Shown: positions 13,670 through 22,204, counted from the stretch's first letter. The stretch is DNA of 28,414 bases from JANXVY01 sp040080145 (GCA_040080145.1 JBEBJA010000257.1:1-28414), one strand, 5' to 3'. Program-made: numbers and translations. Notes: generated by a model from the letters alone, not told the origin.

Positions 13670-14731
13670 ATGACGGCGAACCGCACCATTGCACTTGACG
13701 CCATGGGCGGTGATTTCGGCCCCGATGTCGTGATTCCAGGCGCTGCGATCTCGCTGACCCGCCAGCCCAACCTCAGCTTCATCGCTTTCGGCAAGGAGCC
13801 AGCGATCCAGGCCGCCTTGGCGAAATTCCCAGCTCTTGCCGCCAAAACCCGCATCGTTCATACGGATTTCGCCATCGCGTCGGACGAAAAACCAAGCCAA
13901 GCCATGCGCCGTGGCAAGGGCTCAAGCATGTGGCTGGCGCTGGAGGCCGTCAAAACCGGTCAGGCCCAGGCCGCTGTGTCCGGCGGCAACACCGGCGCGC
14001 TGATGGCCATGGCCAAACTGATCCTACGCCCGCTTCCCGGCATCGAACGTCCAGCCATCGCGGCCCTCTGGCCCACCGTCAAAGGCGAATGCATCGTGCT
14101 CGACGTTGGTGCCAATATCGGCGCGACCTCGCAGCAGCTGGTTGACTTCGCGTTCATGGGTGCTGCCATGGCGCGCGCCCTGTTCCACTCCGAACGCCCA
14201 TCGGTCGGGCTCCTGAACGTCGGTTCCGAAGACATCAAAGGTGCCGATGAAGTCAAAGAAGCCCACGCCTGGATCAAGGACCACGACCTCAAGATCAACT
14301 ACAAGGGCTTCGTCGAAGGCGATGAGATCGGCCACAGCGCCGTGGATGTCGTTGTCGTTGAAGGCTTTGCTGGCAACATTGCCCTCAAGACCGCCGAAGG
14401 CACCGCCCGCCAGATCGGCCAGTACATCAAGGACGCAATGCGTTCGTCGATGATGTCGAAACTGGGTGCGCTCATGGCTCGCGGCGGCTTCATGGCCCTC
14501 AAAGACCGCATGGACCCGCGCCGCGTGAACGGCGGCACATTTCTCGGCCTCAATGGCATTGCGATCAAAAGCCACGGCGGCAGCGACGCTCTGGGTTTTG
14601 CGAGCGCCATTGATCTTGCTTACGAAATGGCCGATAGCGGCCTGATCGAGCGCCTGTCGGCAGATCTTGCCGCGCGCGAAATGTCAAAGCCTGCGGCCCA
14701 GCCAGCCGTTGGGTCCATCGCATCCGGCTGA
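13670..14731 (+). CDS. plsX: Phosphate acyltransferase PlsX
   Basis: Makes acyl-phosphate from acyl-ACP, the first step of PlsX/PlsY phospholipid synthesis. Signatures are IALDAMGGDFGP at the start, the ASDEKPSQAMRRGKGSSM segment, SGGNTGALMA, LDVGAN, LLNVGSED and VEGFAGNIALKTAEG. ATG 13670 yields 353 residues; the nearest purine-rich stretch is AAAAGGA, 12 bases away, so translation may be modest or a non-ATG start slightly upstream may be used. It is followed by fabH after 85 bases, a classic pairing. Confidence 0.96.
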   Translation: MTANRTIALDAMGGDFGPDVVIPGAAISLTRQPNLSFIAFGKEPAIQAALAKFPALAAKTRIVHTDFAIASDEKPSQAMRRGKGSSMWLALEAVKTGQAQAAVSGGNTGALMAMAKLILRPLPGIERPAIAALWPTVKGECIVLDVGANIGATSQQLVDFAFMGAAMARALFHSERPSVGLLNVGSEDIKGADEVKEAHAWIKDHDLKINYKGFVEGDEIGHSAVDVVVVEGFAGNIALKTAEGTARQIGQYIKDAMRSSMMSKLGALMARGGFMALKDRMDPRRVNGGTFLGLNGIAIKSHGGSDALGFASAIDLAYEMADSGLIERLSADLAAREMSKPAAQPAVGSIASG

Positions 14732-14816
14732 TATCCGCCACAAGACCAGATAGGCAGCAAAAGCCGCCAGCACGGACGCAGTTCGCGTCATTCGCCAATA
14801 ACCGAGGGGGAACCCG

Positions 14817-15794
14817 GTGGGAACATTGAGATCGGTCGTCCGCAGCGTGGGCGCAAGCCTGCCCAAGCGCCGCATGACCAACGCGGACATAGCGCAAATC
14901 GTAGACACGACCGACGAATGGATCGTCGAACGGACCGGCATCAAAGCGCGCCACATCGCAGCCGACAACGAACTGACCTCCGATTTAGGTGCCGCCGCAG
15001 CCAAGCAAGCGCTGATCCGCGCCGGCATTGACCCGCTCGACATCGACCTGATCGTGTGCGCCACCTCGACCCCCGACCGCACCTTCCCAGCCACCGCCGT
15101 AAAAATCCAGCACATGTTGGGCGTTTCGAAAGGCGCGGCCTTCGACGTCCAGGCCGTGTGCTCCGGCTTCGTCTACGCCATGACCATCGCCGACAGTCTC
15201 CTGCGCACCGGCCAAGCCCGGCGCGCGCTGGTGATCGGTGCCGAAACTTTCTCCCGCATCCTCGACTGGACCGACCGCGGCACCTGCGTCTTGTTCGGCG
15301 ACGGTGCTGGCGCTGTCGTGCTCGAAGCCATGCCCCAGCACGGCACCCGGGACGATCGCGGCATCCTCTTCACCAAAATCCGCTCCGACGGCCGCTACGA
15401 AGACATGCTTTACGTCGATGGCGGTCCCGGCTCGACCAAAACGGTCGGCCACTTGCGGATGAATGGTCGTGAAGTCTTCCGTCACGCGGTCCAGAAGATC
15501 TCCGGCGTCATGGAGGAAACCCTGATCGCGACCGGGTACGCCGCCGACGAAGTGGACCTCTACATCCCCCATCAGGCCAACCGCCGCATCCTCGACGGGG
15601 TCTGCAAAAAGCTCAATGTGTCGCCGGACAAGATCGTTATGACGCTCGATCAGCACGGCAATACGTCGGCGGCGTCGATCCCGCTCGCGCTCAATGTCGC
15701 CTTCGAACAGCACCGCATTCGTGAAGGTAGCCTGATTATGATGGAAGCAATGGGCGGCGGCTTCACCTGGGGATCCGTGCTCCTGCGCTGGTAG
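14817..15794 (+). CDS. fabH: 3-oxoacyl-ACP synthase III
   Basis: Initiates fatty-acid synthesis by condensing acetyl-CoA with malonyl-ACP. The catalytic triad is visible as Cys in VQAVCSGF (residue 115), His in IPHQANRR and Asn in HGNTSAAS. The conserved DEWIVERTGIKAR and MMEAMGGGFTWGS are also present. The start is GTG 14817, with GAGGGGG a few bases upstream; 325 residues is normal. Downstream, about 230 bases separate it from ihfA. Confidence 0.97.
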   Translation: MGTLRSVVRSVGASLPKRRMTNADIAQIVDTTDEWIVERTGIKARHIAADNELTSDLGAAAAKQALIRAGIDPLDIDLIVCATSTPDRTFPATAVKIQHMLGVSKGAAFDVQAVCSGFVYAMTIADSLLRTGQARRALVIGAETFSRILDWTDRGTCVLFGDGAGAVVLEAMPQHGTRDDRGILFTKIRSDGRYEDMLYVDGGPGSTKTVGHLRMNGREVFRHAVQKISGVMEETLIATGYAADEVDLYIPHQANRRILDGVCKKLNVSPDKIVMTLDQHGNTSAASIPLALNVAFEQHRIREGSLIMMEAMGGGFTWGSVLLRW

Positions 15795-15860
15795 CAGGGT
15801 GTGGGTTTACGGCCATAAATGCACGCGATGATCCGGCAAATTCCCGGTCGTTCGCGGCTT

Positions 15861-15888
15861 ACAACCGTTCATTGGTTGTGCCATTTTT
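15861..15888 (+). terminator. Possible weak terminator after fabH
   Basis: ACAACC-GTTCATT-GGTTGT forms a 6-bp stem, followed four bases later by TTTTT. The AT-rich stem makes it a weak candidate. Confidence 0.35.
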
Positions 15889-15963
15889 GATATGAACCCG
15901 GCCTACTCGTTCATAAACGCCAAATTCCACTATATTTTTCAGGCGCTTGTCTTCGGCGGGTCA

Positions 15964-15992
15964 TTGACCTGAGGCGCTGGCACGGCTAGCAT
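15964..15992 (+). promoter_or_regulatory. Candidate ihfA promoter
   Basis: TTGACC (15964-15969) and TAGCAT (15987-15992) are 17 bases apart, a good fit to a housekeeping sigma factor promoter, and lie 33 bases before the ihfA ATG. Confidence 0.5.
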
Positions 15993-16025
15993 CCTGTTTG
16001 GGAGTTGCTGGGAGGTAAGCGTTTC

Positions 16026-16406
16026 ATGGGTGGGAAGACATTAACACGCGCTGATTTGGCTGAAGCCGTCGTGCGTCAAGTGGGGTTGCCTCGCAACGAG
16101 TCTCAAGATCTCGTAGAGCTGATCCTGAGTGAAATATCGGTGACGTTGGCGGCCGGTGAGTCCGTCAAGCTGTCGTCGTTTGGTTCGTTCGGCATTCGCG
16201 AAAAAGGCGAGCGGGTCGGGCGCAATCCAAAAACGGGCAAAGAGGTCCCCATCACGCCGCGTCGCGTGCTTGTGTTCCGCCCGAGTAACGTCATGAAAGA
16301 GCGCATCAACGAAGGCGTAAAGCGCAAGCCGTCACCCGCGTCGGCCGGCGACAGCGCGAAAGCTGCGCGCGCCGCCCGCAAAACGGCCGCCTCGCGCCAA
16401 GTCTGA
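16026..16406 (+). CDS. ihfA: Integration host factor subunit alpha
   Basis: DNA-bending nucleoid protein. The sequence carries TRADLAEAVVRQVGL, VKLSSFGSFGIREK and GRNPKTGKEVPITPRRV, diagnostic for IHF-alpha rather than HU. ATG 16026 has GGAGG ten bases upstream and gives 126 residues, about 25 more than the E. coli subunit. The extra length is a basic Ala/Lys/Arg tail (KAARAARKTAASRQV), probably a flexible DNA-contacting extension. A strong terminator follows at 16452. Confidence 0.95.
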   Translation: MGGKTLTRADLAEAVVRQVGLPRNESQDLVELILSEISVTLAAGESVKLSSFGSFGIREKGERVGRNPKTGKEVPITPRRVLVFRPSNVMKERINEGVKRKPSPASAGDSAKAARAARKTAASRQV

Positions 16407-16451
16407 TCGGCTCACCAAGCCTGAACGGCTGAAACATCCGCATGAATCAAG

Positions 16452-16480
16452 CCGGACGGCATCCCGCCGTCCGGTTTTTT
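16452..16480 (+). terminator. Intrinsic terminator after ihfA
   Basis: A perfect 9-bp stem CCGGACGGC / GCCGTCCGG with loop ATCCC is followed directly by TTTTTT, 45 bases after the ihfA stop codon. Confidence 0.92.
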
Positions 16481-16500
16481 GTTATTCACCCGCAACCAAC

Positions 16501-16842
16501 CGTGAGAGCCACTAAAGCGACGCACCGCGTCGAAGGGAGCAATGCGACCCGCGCCGAGGCGCGCGTCATCGCAAGGCGATGCAAAGCATCGAGGCTGGAG
16601 CTGGCCCGAGCGCAGCGAGGATCAGCCAGCGTGAGAGCCACTAAAGCGACGCACCGCGTCGAAGGGAGCAATGCGACCCGCGCCGAGGCGCGCCCCGTCG
16701 GAGCTGGCCCGAGCGCAGCGAGGATCAGCCAGCGTGAGAGCCACTAAAGCGACGCACCGCGTCGAAGGGAGCAATGCGACCCGCGCCGAGGCGCGCCCCG
16801 TCGGAGCTGGCCCGAGCGCAGCGAGGAGCAGCCAGCGTGAGA
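16501..16842. repeat. Tandem array of two-hairpin repeats between ihfA and merR
   Basis: Three head-to-tail units start at 16501, 16630 and 16733, each opening with CGTGAGAGCCACTAAAGCG, and the start of a fourth appears at 16836. Units two and three are 103 bases long and differ at one visible position; unit one has 26 additional bases. Within each unit are a hairpin CGACGC-ACC-GCGTCG, the linker GGGAGCAATGCGACCC, a second GC hairpin (GCGCC/GGCGC), and CTGGC...GCCAG around CGAGCGCAGCGAGG. Open frames through it are repeat-driven and unlikely to be genes. The remaining 16843-17052 shows only the merR leader. A related single element lies at 24850-24940. Confidence 0.9.
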
Positions 16843-17052
16843 CAAAAGACTCAACCGTGGCCGATTTATCCCCCCGTCGCACCATCGTCATCGCGGGGCC
16901 ACTCTTTCCCCAGCATTTTGCGGTTGCTACGGTTGTTGCCCCTCAAATCGGGCCTATACCGTCACCTGGGTGCATGAGCTCCCGCCGCCAGGCCACTGGC
17001 GAAACGACGAAAAACCGTGGGCAGGTCTGCTACGGTGAAGAGGAACGGAATT

Positions 17053-17646
17053 ATGAGCAAATCGGTCGACGCCTTCCGCACCATCAGCGAGGTCGCAGAC
17101 GTGCTCGATGTGCAAAAGCATGTGCTGCGCTTCTGGGAAGTTAAATTCCCCCAAATCCGGCCCATGAAGCGCGGTGGTGGTCGCCGCTATTATCGTCCCG
17201 AGGACATGGTCCTGCTGCGCGGCATTCAGCACCTGCTCCACGCCGAAGGCTACACCATCAAGGGCGTTCAGAAGATCTTGCGCGAACAGGGCGTCGAACA
17301 GGTCAAGGTCCACGGCCTCGCTGCAACGGCCTTGGCTGAAAGCATCGCTGCTGGAAAGGCCGCTGCTGGAAAGGCTGCCGCTGGAAAATCCGCGGCCGGC
17401 AAGTCCAAAACGCCGGCACCGGTCGCCCCCGTTGCCTCCGCCGGGCGCGTTCGCGCGCTGCCCAAATCCGAAAAAGCGAGCCCAGAAGCAAAGCCTTCGT
17501 TCACCGTCGCGCACCGCACCGCCATCGAAACCGCCCTGCGCGAACTTCAAACCTGTCGCGACACCCTCATGAAGGCGTCGGCAGTGTCGTCGTCCGCCAA
17601 ATCCACGCAGCCCCACCTCACTAAACCCACCCGCGCCAGCCGGTAG
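17053..17646 (+). CDS. MerR-family transcriptional regulator
   Basis: A 197-residue protein with an N-terminal MerR winged helix (FRTISEVADVLDVQKHVLRFWE, then RGGGRRYYRPEDMVLLRGI) like the conserved MerR protein that follows ihfA in many alphaproteobacteria. There is no cysteine-rich effector site. The middle contains an AAAGK-type repeat (four units, residues about 98-115) encoded by near-identical 15-base units, followed by a Pro/Ala/Lys-rich stretch and a C-terminal helix (ETALRELQTCRDTLMKA). ATG 17053 is preceded by GAGGAA. Its regulon cannot be read from this window. Confidence 0.88.
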   Translation: MSKSVDAFRTISEVADVLDVQKHVLRFWEVKFPQIRPMKRGGGRRYYRPEDMVLLRGIQHLLHAEGYTIKGVQKILREQGVEQVKVHGLAATALAESIAAGKAAAGKAAAGKSAAGKSKTPAPVAPVASAGRVRALPKSEKASPEAKPSFTVAHRTAIETALRELQTCRDTLMKASAVSSSAKSTQPHLTKPTRASR

Positions 17647-17681
17647 CGCGTGCAATCCCTAAACAGGGCGGCTACCTTACT

Positions 17682-17720
17682 ATCCCCTCTCCCCCTGGGG
17701 AGAGGGTTAGGGTGAGGGGG
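17682..17720 (+). repeat. Dispersed repeat family A, copy 4
   Basis: CCCTCTCCCCCTGGGGAGAGGG followed by TTAGGGTGAGGGGG, between merR and the phosphopantetheinyl transferase; almost identical to the nadA-nadB copy. Confidence 0.8.
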
Positions 17721-17746
17721 CTAGGCACCAACCGCGGGGCTCCGCA

Positions 17747-18487
17747 TTGAACACACTTAGACCAGATCCCATCAACCAAATCTGGCTCATAGACCTCGAC
17801 CGTTCCGCAGCACCCCTCAATGACAGCGAGGCCACGTGCCCGCGTCTTGCCCCGGCCGAAATTGCCCGCCTCCAAGCCATCGCCGATCCCGCCTCGCAAC
17901 GCCTCCGCCGTGCCGCCTACATCGCCCAACGCCTAGCCCTCGAACGCCACTTCGGCCCGGCCTTGCGCGGCGTCAACCTCCGCCGCGACGCTCACGGACG
18001 CCCGCATCTCCCCCCCGGCCACACCGGCAGCGTCAGCCTCGCACATACCGCCAACCTCGCGCTGATCGCCGTGTCAAACGCTCCCCGCATTGGCGCTGAC
18101 CTCGAAAGCACGCGCCCCATCCGCATGACCCCGGCACGTCGTCACATCATCGAAACCGCAGCAGCCAACCTCTCCCCTCAGGCGTTGCCGCTCGACCCGG
18201 ACGCCCGCTTCCTCCAAGCCTGGACCCGCCTCGAAGCGCTCGCCAAGGCCGACGGTCACGGCATCGGTCACATCCTTACCGCCATCGGCGCAGTCGGCCA
18301 GCCATGCGGCGCACCAGCCGATCCGGTTCGCCAATCTGCCACGGCCACGCTGGCAAAATCCCACGGCCTCCACATCCACGACCTCGATGCTGGCCCTGGC
18401 CTGTATGCAGCCCTCGCTGGTAACGCGCAACGGCCCGCCCTCAATCGCGTCACCGGCGATCTCTCAGCGTTGTTGCTTCCGGCCTGA
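17747..18487 (+). CDS. Sfp-type 4'-phosphopantetheinyl transferase
   Basis: Transfers phosphopantetheine from CoA to carrier proteins. Visible motifs are SVSLAHTANLALIAVS, IGADLEST (the GxDxE metal site) and WTRLEALAKADG, matching the family W-(T/S)xxEAxxKxxG region. The length of 246 residues fits the Sfp/COG2091 group. The only plausible nearby start is TTG 17747, which begins four residues before the typical N-terminal strand (IWLIDLD); the ribosome site is poor. Its target (AcpP or a secondary-metabolism carrier) is not evident, as no polyketide or peptide synthetase gene is in the window. Its 3' end overlaps the convergent membrane-protein gene by 24 bases. Confidence 0.85.
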   Translation: MNTLRPDPINQIWLIDLDRSAAPLNDSEATCPRLAPAEIARLQAIADPASQRLRRAAYIAQRLALERHFGPALRGVNLRRDAHGRPHLPPGHTGSVSLAHTANLALIAVSNAPRIGADLESTRPIRMTPARRHIIETAAANLSPQALPLDPDARFLQAWTRLEALAKADGHGIGHILTAIGAVGQPCGAPADPVRQSATATLAKSHGLHIHDLDAGPGLYAALAGNAQRPALNRVTGDLSALLLPA

Positions 18488-19099
18488 TCGCGTCGCCCAG
18501 ATCAGCGCGTAATGCGTCGGTGCAAACAGCAGCGCTGGCAGCACGGCCATCATTGCCGCCAGCCACACGAGCGGCGGCATCCACGTCTGCGCCACCGCAT
18601 CGCTGAACCCATAAACGTAATTGACGTTGACCGCCGCCACGCCATGCGAAACCGATGGGGGCGGCAACAAGAAATAGCACACGGGCAAGAGCACCCACGT
18701 CAGACCCGTCCACGCGGCCAGTGCACGCCGGTCATAGCCCATCCGGTAAACCAGCCACGCCAGCAGCAACGGCAGCCAGCCATGAAACAGCGACAGCCCC
18801 CGCAGAAACAGCGACCGCTGAGCCTCGAACATATAGTCCGTGACGCCTGTCACCTTCGTTCCGGCAAAATGCGCAGCAAAGTCCAGGAGCCAGATCGACT
18901 GCAACGCCAGAATGCCAACCGCTGGCATTGAAATCAGCAACCGGTCCTCGCGCCACAGCCCAACCAATGTGAGCAGCAGTGCGATATCGCAAAAATACAG
19001 AAAATTGGCTGGCCCATATTTGACGGCATAAACGGGAACTAGAACCGCCATGAACGCCGTGTAGGCCACTTTGAGCCACATCGGAATTCTGCGATCCAT
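18464..19099 (-). CDS. Multi-pass membrane protein of unknown function
   Basis: A 211-residue protein with roughly six or seven hydrophobic segments (for example AYTAFMAVLVPVYAV, FLYFCDIALLLTLVGLW, WLPLLLAWLVYRMGY, WLAAMMAVLPALLFA), so an inner-membrane protein. I do not recognise a family or catalytic motif. ATG 19099 is chosen; an in-frame GTG at 19117 would add six residues. The last 24 bases overlap the end of the phosphopantetheinyl transferase gene on the other strand. It follows fumC by about 28 bases on the same strand, so the two may share a transcript. Confidence 0.78.
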   Translation of the reverse strand: MDRRIPMWLKVAYTAFMAVLVPVYAVKYGPANFLYFCDIALLLTLVGLWREDRLLISMPAVGILALQSIWLLDFAAHFAGTKVTGVTDYMFEAQRSLFLRGLSLFHGWLPLLLAWLVYRMGYDRRALAAWTGLTWVLLPVCYFLLPPPSVSHGVAAVNVNYVYGFSDAVAQTWMPPLVWLAAMMAVLPALLFAPTHYALIWATRSGRKQQR

Positions 19100-19127
19100 C
19101 CCCGTCTGCCGTTCCACCTGTGCGGGC

Positions 19128-20510
19128 CTAGCCGATCATCTTTTCCGGCCGCACGATGGCATCGAAATCGGCCTCGGTGATACCTTCCTTGACCGCTTCC
19201 TCACGCAACGTCGTGCCATTCTTGTGCGCCGTCTTCGCGATCTTGGCGGCCTTGTCATAACCGTACTTGGGGGCAAGCGCCGTCACCAGCATGAGCGAAC
19301 GGTCGAGCCCGGCCTTGATGTTATCCACCCGCGGTTCGATGCCCACGACGCAATTATCGGTAAACGACACCGACGCATCCGCCACCAGCCGCACCGACTG
19401 CAGGAAATTATACGCCATCACGGGGTTGAACACGTTCAGCTCGAAGTGCCCCTGCGATCCAGCAAACGTCAGCGCCGCCTGATTTCCGAACACATGTGCA
19501 CAAACCATCGTCAGCGCCTCGCACTGCGTCGGGTTGACCTTACCCGGCATGATCGACGACCCCGGCTCGTTTTCAGGCAATGCAAGCTCACCAAGACCCG
19601 AACGCGGTCCCGAGCCCAAGAACCGGATGTCGTTGGCGATCTTGAACAGCGACGCCGCAACCGTGTTGATCGCGCCATGCGTCATGACCATGGCATCGTG
19701 CGCTGCGAGCGCCTCGAACTTGTTCGGCGCGGTCGTGAACGGCAAGCCCGTGATCGCTGCAATCCGCGCCGCCACTTCATCGGCAAACCCAGCCGGCGCA
19801 TTGAGGCCCGTGCCGACCGCCGTGCCGCCCTGCGCCAGTTCCATCAGCGCCGGCAGTGTCATCTCGATGCGCTTGATGCCGTTCTCGATCTGCTTGGCGT
19901 AGCCCGAGAATTCCTGACCAAGCGTCAGCGGTGTCGCGTCCTGCGTGTGCGTACGGCCAATCTTGATGATGTGCGTCCAGCTCTTGGCCTTTGCGTCAAG
20001 CGCGCCATACAGATGCCGCAGCGCAGGCAGCAGCTTGTGATGAATTTCTTCCGCGCACGCGACATGCATCGCGGTGGGATACGTGTCGTTCGACGACTGG
20101 CTCATGTTGACGTGATCGTTGGGATGCACCGGCTTTTTAGAGCCCATCACGCCGCCGAGCATTTCGATGGCACGGTTCGAGATCACCTCGTTCGCATTCA
20201 TGTTCGACTGCGTGCCCGAACCGGTCTGCCACACGACGAGCGGGAAATGCTCATTGAGGCGGCCGTCGATGACCTCCTGCGCCGCCGCGACAATCGTCTT
20301 GGCAATATCGGCGTCGAGCACGTTGAGTGTCGCATTCGTCTCAGCCGCCGCCCGTTTGACGATCCCGAGCGCACGTATCACCGGCACCGGCTGACGTTCG
20401 GTGCCGATCTTGAAATTTCCCAACGAGCGCTGAGCCTGCGCCCCCCAGTAGACATTGGTGGCGACTTCGATGGGGCCAAAGGTATCGGTTTCGGTGCGCG
20501 TCGTGGTCAT
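19128..20510 (-). CDS. fumC: Class II fumarate hydratase
   Basis: Fumarase C of the TCA cycle, oxygen-stable and iron-independent. The superfamily signature GSSIMPGKVNPTQCE is intact, as are GSGTQSNMNANEV, HPNDHVNMSQSSND and GRTHTQDATPLTLGQE. ATG 20510 gives 460 residues, close to the E. coli enzyme; the region directly upstream is C-rich on the coding strand and shows no good ribosome site. A large open frame on the opposite strand is codon-bias shadow. Confidence 0.97.
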   Translation of the reverse strand: MTTTRTETDTFGPIEVATNVYWGAQAQRSLGNFKIGTERQPVPVIRALGIVKRAAAETNATLNVLDADIAKTIVAAAQEVIDGRLNEHFPLVVWQTGSGTQSNMNANEVISNRAIEMLGGVMGSKKPVHPNDHVNMSQSSNDTYPTAMHVACAEEIHHKLLPALRHLYGALDAKAKSWTHIIKIGRTHTQDATPLTLGQEFSGYAKQIENGIKRIEMTLPALMELAQGGTAVGTGLNAPAGFADEVAARIAAITGLPFTTAPNKFEALAAHDAMVMTHGAINTVAASLFKIANDIRFLGSGPRSGLGELALPENEPGSSIMPGKVNPTQCEALTMVCAHVFGNQAALTFAGSQGHFELNVFNPVMAYNFLQSVRLVADASVSFTDNCVVGIEPRVDNIKAGLDRSLMLVTALAPKYGYDKAAKIAKTAHKNGTTLREEAVKEGITEADFDAIVRPEKMIG

Positions 20511-20632
20511 GGGGGGCTCGCGGTTCAAGTTGCGTTAGAGATCCTGCTTGCCCTAGCACTCTACGCCCCATCGCTCAAATGCGACGGAAGTCGTCCCGCT
20601 CATCCAACAAATTGGACCGGCTCCATCGCCCC

Positions 20633-20659
20633 GTCATCCCGGCGAAGGCCGGGACCCAA
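20633..20659. repeat. Intergenic REP-like palindrome
   Basis: GTCATCCCGGCGAAGGCCGGGACCCA contains arms TCCCGGC and GCCGGGA. It matches in style the widespread GTCATTCCGGC...GCCGGAA intergenic elements of Proteobacteria. It lies between the lipoprotein gene and fumC; the rest of 20511-20738 shows no gene. Confidence 0.7.
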
Positions 20660-20738
20660 GCAACCATCAGTATCGGGCAGTGCTTGCTCATTGGGATATC
20701 AAATAAAGCGGCGCGAGTTCGCTACCGGAATTCAAATG

Positions 20739-21233
20739 TTAAATCGCAGATTGCCCGTTCGCCGTAGCGATCCTGGCCTCAATATCAACCAGCCCGCAGC
20801 CCTTGGCCTTCAGCGCATCGTTATAAGCGTCCGCCGCAGCCCGCTCGGTCTTGATCTGCGCCAGAGCCGGATTATCGTCGCCAGGCTTCCCAAACATGCG
20901 GGCAAACAACGCCGAGACCGTCGGCGCACCTTGGTCCGCATTTGACCGGGCTTGCTGACGGAGCGCTGCAATCGCTGTAACGCGCGCCTGAAGCGCATTC
21001 TCCAACCCGGCGCAATGCCAGTTCTTCTCCGATGCCGAAAGCATATACCTACCCGGCTCTGCCAACGAACCGGTCGTTATGGCTTGATCGGTCGCGCACC
21101 CCGTCAACCCCGCCAAAACGAAGCTGGCCAGCGCAATGTGCGTGCCGCAGACAGACCTGAAGTTCGGGGAAGCCAAGAAAAATCTCGCGCGGGTATTGTT
21201 GTGAAACGGACACCAAATCCGCAACAGCGACAA
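20739..21233 (-). CDS. Putative lipoprotein of unknown function
   Basis: The predicted product has a hydrophobic stretch ending in LAGLTGC, a lipobox-like site about residue 46 of the longest frame, followed by a largely helical region (ENALQARVTAIAALRQQARS, then ERAAADAYNDALKAKGC). The start is uncertain: no convincing ATG precedes the signal sequence, so a TTG (21233 or one nearer the hydrophobic stretch) is probably used. No family is recognised. A 15-base perfect palindrome lies about 70 bases upstream and may control it. Confidence 0.6.
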   Translation of the reverse strand: MSLLRIWCPFHNNTRARFFLASPNFRSVCGTHIALASFVLAGLTGCATDQAITTGSLAEPGRYMLSASEKNWHCAGLENALQARVTAIAALRQQARSNADQGAPTVSALFARMFGKPGDDNPALAQIKTERAAADAYNDALKAKGCGLVDIEARIATANGQSAI

Positions 21234-21301
21234 TCAACCGATTCGGGTGTTGGTAGTGAGGCACATTAGCGACAGTGAAGAACAATTGCGTCTACGGAAT
21301 A

Positions 21302-21316
21302 CATACTGCCAGTATG
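21302..21316. promoter_or_regulatory. Palindrome upstream of the lipoprotein gene
   Basis: CATACTG-C-CAGTATG has perfect 7-bp arms in an AT-rich intergenic stretch, flanked by AATA on the left and TATT on the right. It is operator-like in size and symmetry; the binding protein is unknown. Confidence 0.45.
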
Positions 21317-21389
21317 CTGTATTAATCAAGCACGCGCGACGCCTGGAAGACCTAAGACTTCCGGCCCGGACCATTTCGTTGAAACGTGC

Positions 21390-22103
21390 TTATTTCTTCC
21401 TGAAAGCGTCCAGACTGACCACCTGCGCCGACCCACCGGCTGGCTTGTCACTGGCGGCTGGCTTTTGCTCCTCGGTCACATCCGAGCCCTCGCTGGCCCG
21501 CATTGGCGCGAGGGCAGGCATCGCCGTCGGCTTGGCCTTGGGCAAGCTCTGAACCTGGGCCGGCTTTGAGAACGTCGCAGGAGCCTGCGCTGGCACCGAA
21601 CTCAACGTCGCCGTTTGGGCGGGATCGCGTCCGCTAGCTTCACGTTCAGACCGGGTTCTGGCGCGCGCCGCACGTGGCTTCTTCGGCTTGCCAGCCGTGC
21701 GCGAGTCGTCGCCCTCGCCGTCCGCACCGTCGCTATCGGCAACGGCTGGTTCCTCAAAGTGCAACACATATCGCACGCTCGGATCGAGGAACACTTTGAT
21801 CGCATTGAACGGCACCACAAGCCGTTCTGGAATTCCATCGAACGTCAGCTTGACCTCGAACCGCTCGTCGCTGACAGCCAGATCCCAGAACCGGTGCTGC
21901 AGCACGATGGTCATCTCGCTGGGATATTTTTCGCGCAGCCGCTTCGACAGGATCACACCCGGCGCGCGCACATCAAACGAGATGTAGAGATGATGCTCGC
22001 CCGGAAGCCCCGACTTGGCCACCCGCACCAGGACGGACCGGACAAGCCCGCGAAGAGCCTCGAGCTGGAGGCTATCGTAATCGATGGTCGCGTCTGCCGT
22101 CAT
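21390..22103 (-). CDS. sspB: SspB, ClpXP adaptor for ssrA-tagged proteins
   Basis: Adaptor that recognises the ssrA tag and delivers it to ClpXP. The N-terminal domain (MTADATIDYDSLQLEALRG, HHLYISFDVRAPGV, MTIVLQHRFWDL, FEVKLTFDGIPERLVVPF) is the alphaproteobacterial SspB fold. A long Pro/Ala-rich linker leads to a C-terminal ClpX-docking peptide (VVSLDAFRKK). ATG 22103 gives 237 residues; the frame runs further upstream without similarity. It lies about 100 bases downstream of ssrA on the same strand, pairing adaptor and tag. Confidence 0.95.
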   Translation of the reverse strand: MTADATIDYDSLQLEALRGLVRSVLVRVAKSGLPGEHHLYISFDVRAPGVILSKRLREKYPSEMTIVLQHRFWDLAVSDERFEVKLTFDGIPERLVVPFNAIKVFLDPSVRYVLHFEEPAVADSDGADGEGDDSRTAGKPKKPRAARARTRSEREASGRDPAQTATLSSVPAQAPATFSKPAQVQSLPKAKPTAMPALAPMRASEGSDVTEEQKPAASDKPAGGSAQVVSLDAFRKK

Positions 22104-22123
22104 GCCGTCTCGCCGCCCCGTAG

Positions 22124-22158
22124 GTTGGGTTAGGTGCCCATTTGCGCCGTAACCCAAC
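22124..22158. repeat. Inverted repeat in the sspB leader
   Basis: GTTGGGTTA and TAACCCAAC are perfect 9-bp arms 17 bases apart, between the end of ssrA and the sspB start. It could be the 3'-end hairpin of the ssrA transcript, a leader structure for sspB or another dispersed palindrome. Confidence 0.55.
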
Positions 22159-22204
22159 AACTTAAGGTCACCAGTGCTCGTTCCCCCCCAAAACAAGGGA
22201 GGAG

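Noticed and set aside
16501..16842. CRISPR array
   Set aside because: Units of 103-129 bases are contiguous with no unique spacers, and no cas gene is present.
16442..17144. Open frames through the repeat array with repeated VRATKATHRVEGSN
   Set aside because: The frames exist because units are multiples near a reading register; they lack ribosome sites and follow a strong terminator.
17647..17746. tRNA gene after merR
   Set aside because: I looked because a tRNA often follows this MerR gene, but no cloverleaf or T-arm consensus is present; only a family A repeat is.
19071..20945. 624-residue open frame on the plus strand
   Set aside because: It lies antisense to fumC, is rich in Arg/His as expected from complement codon bias, and has no family motif.
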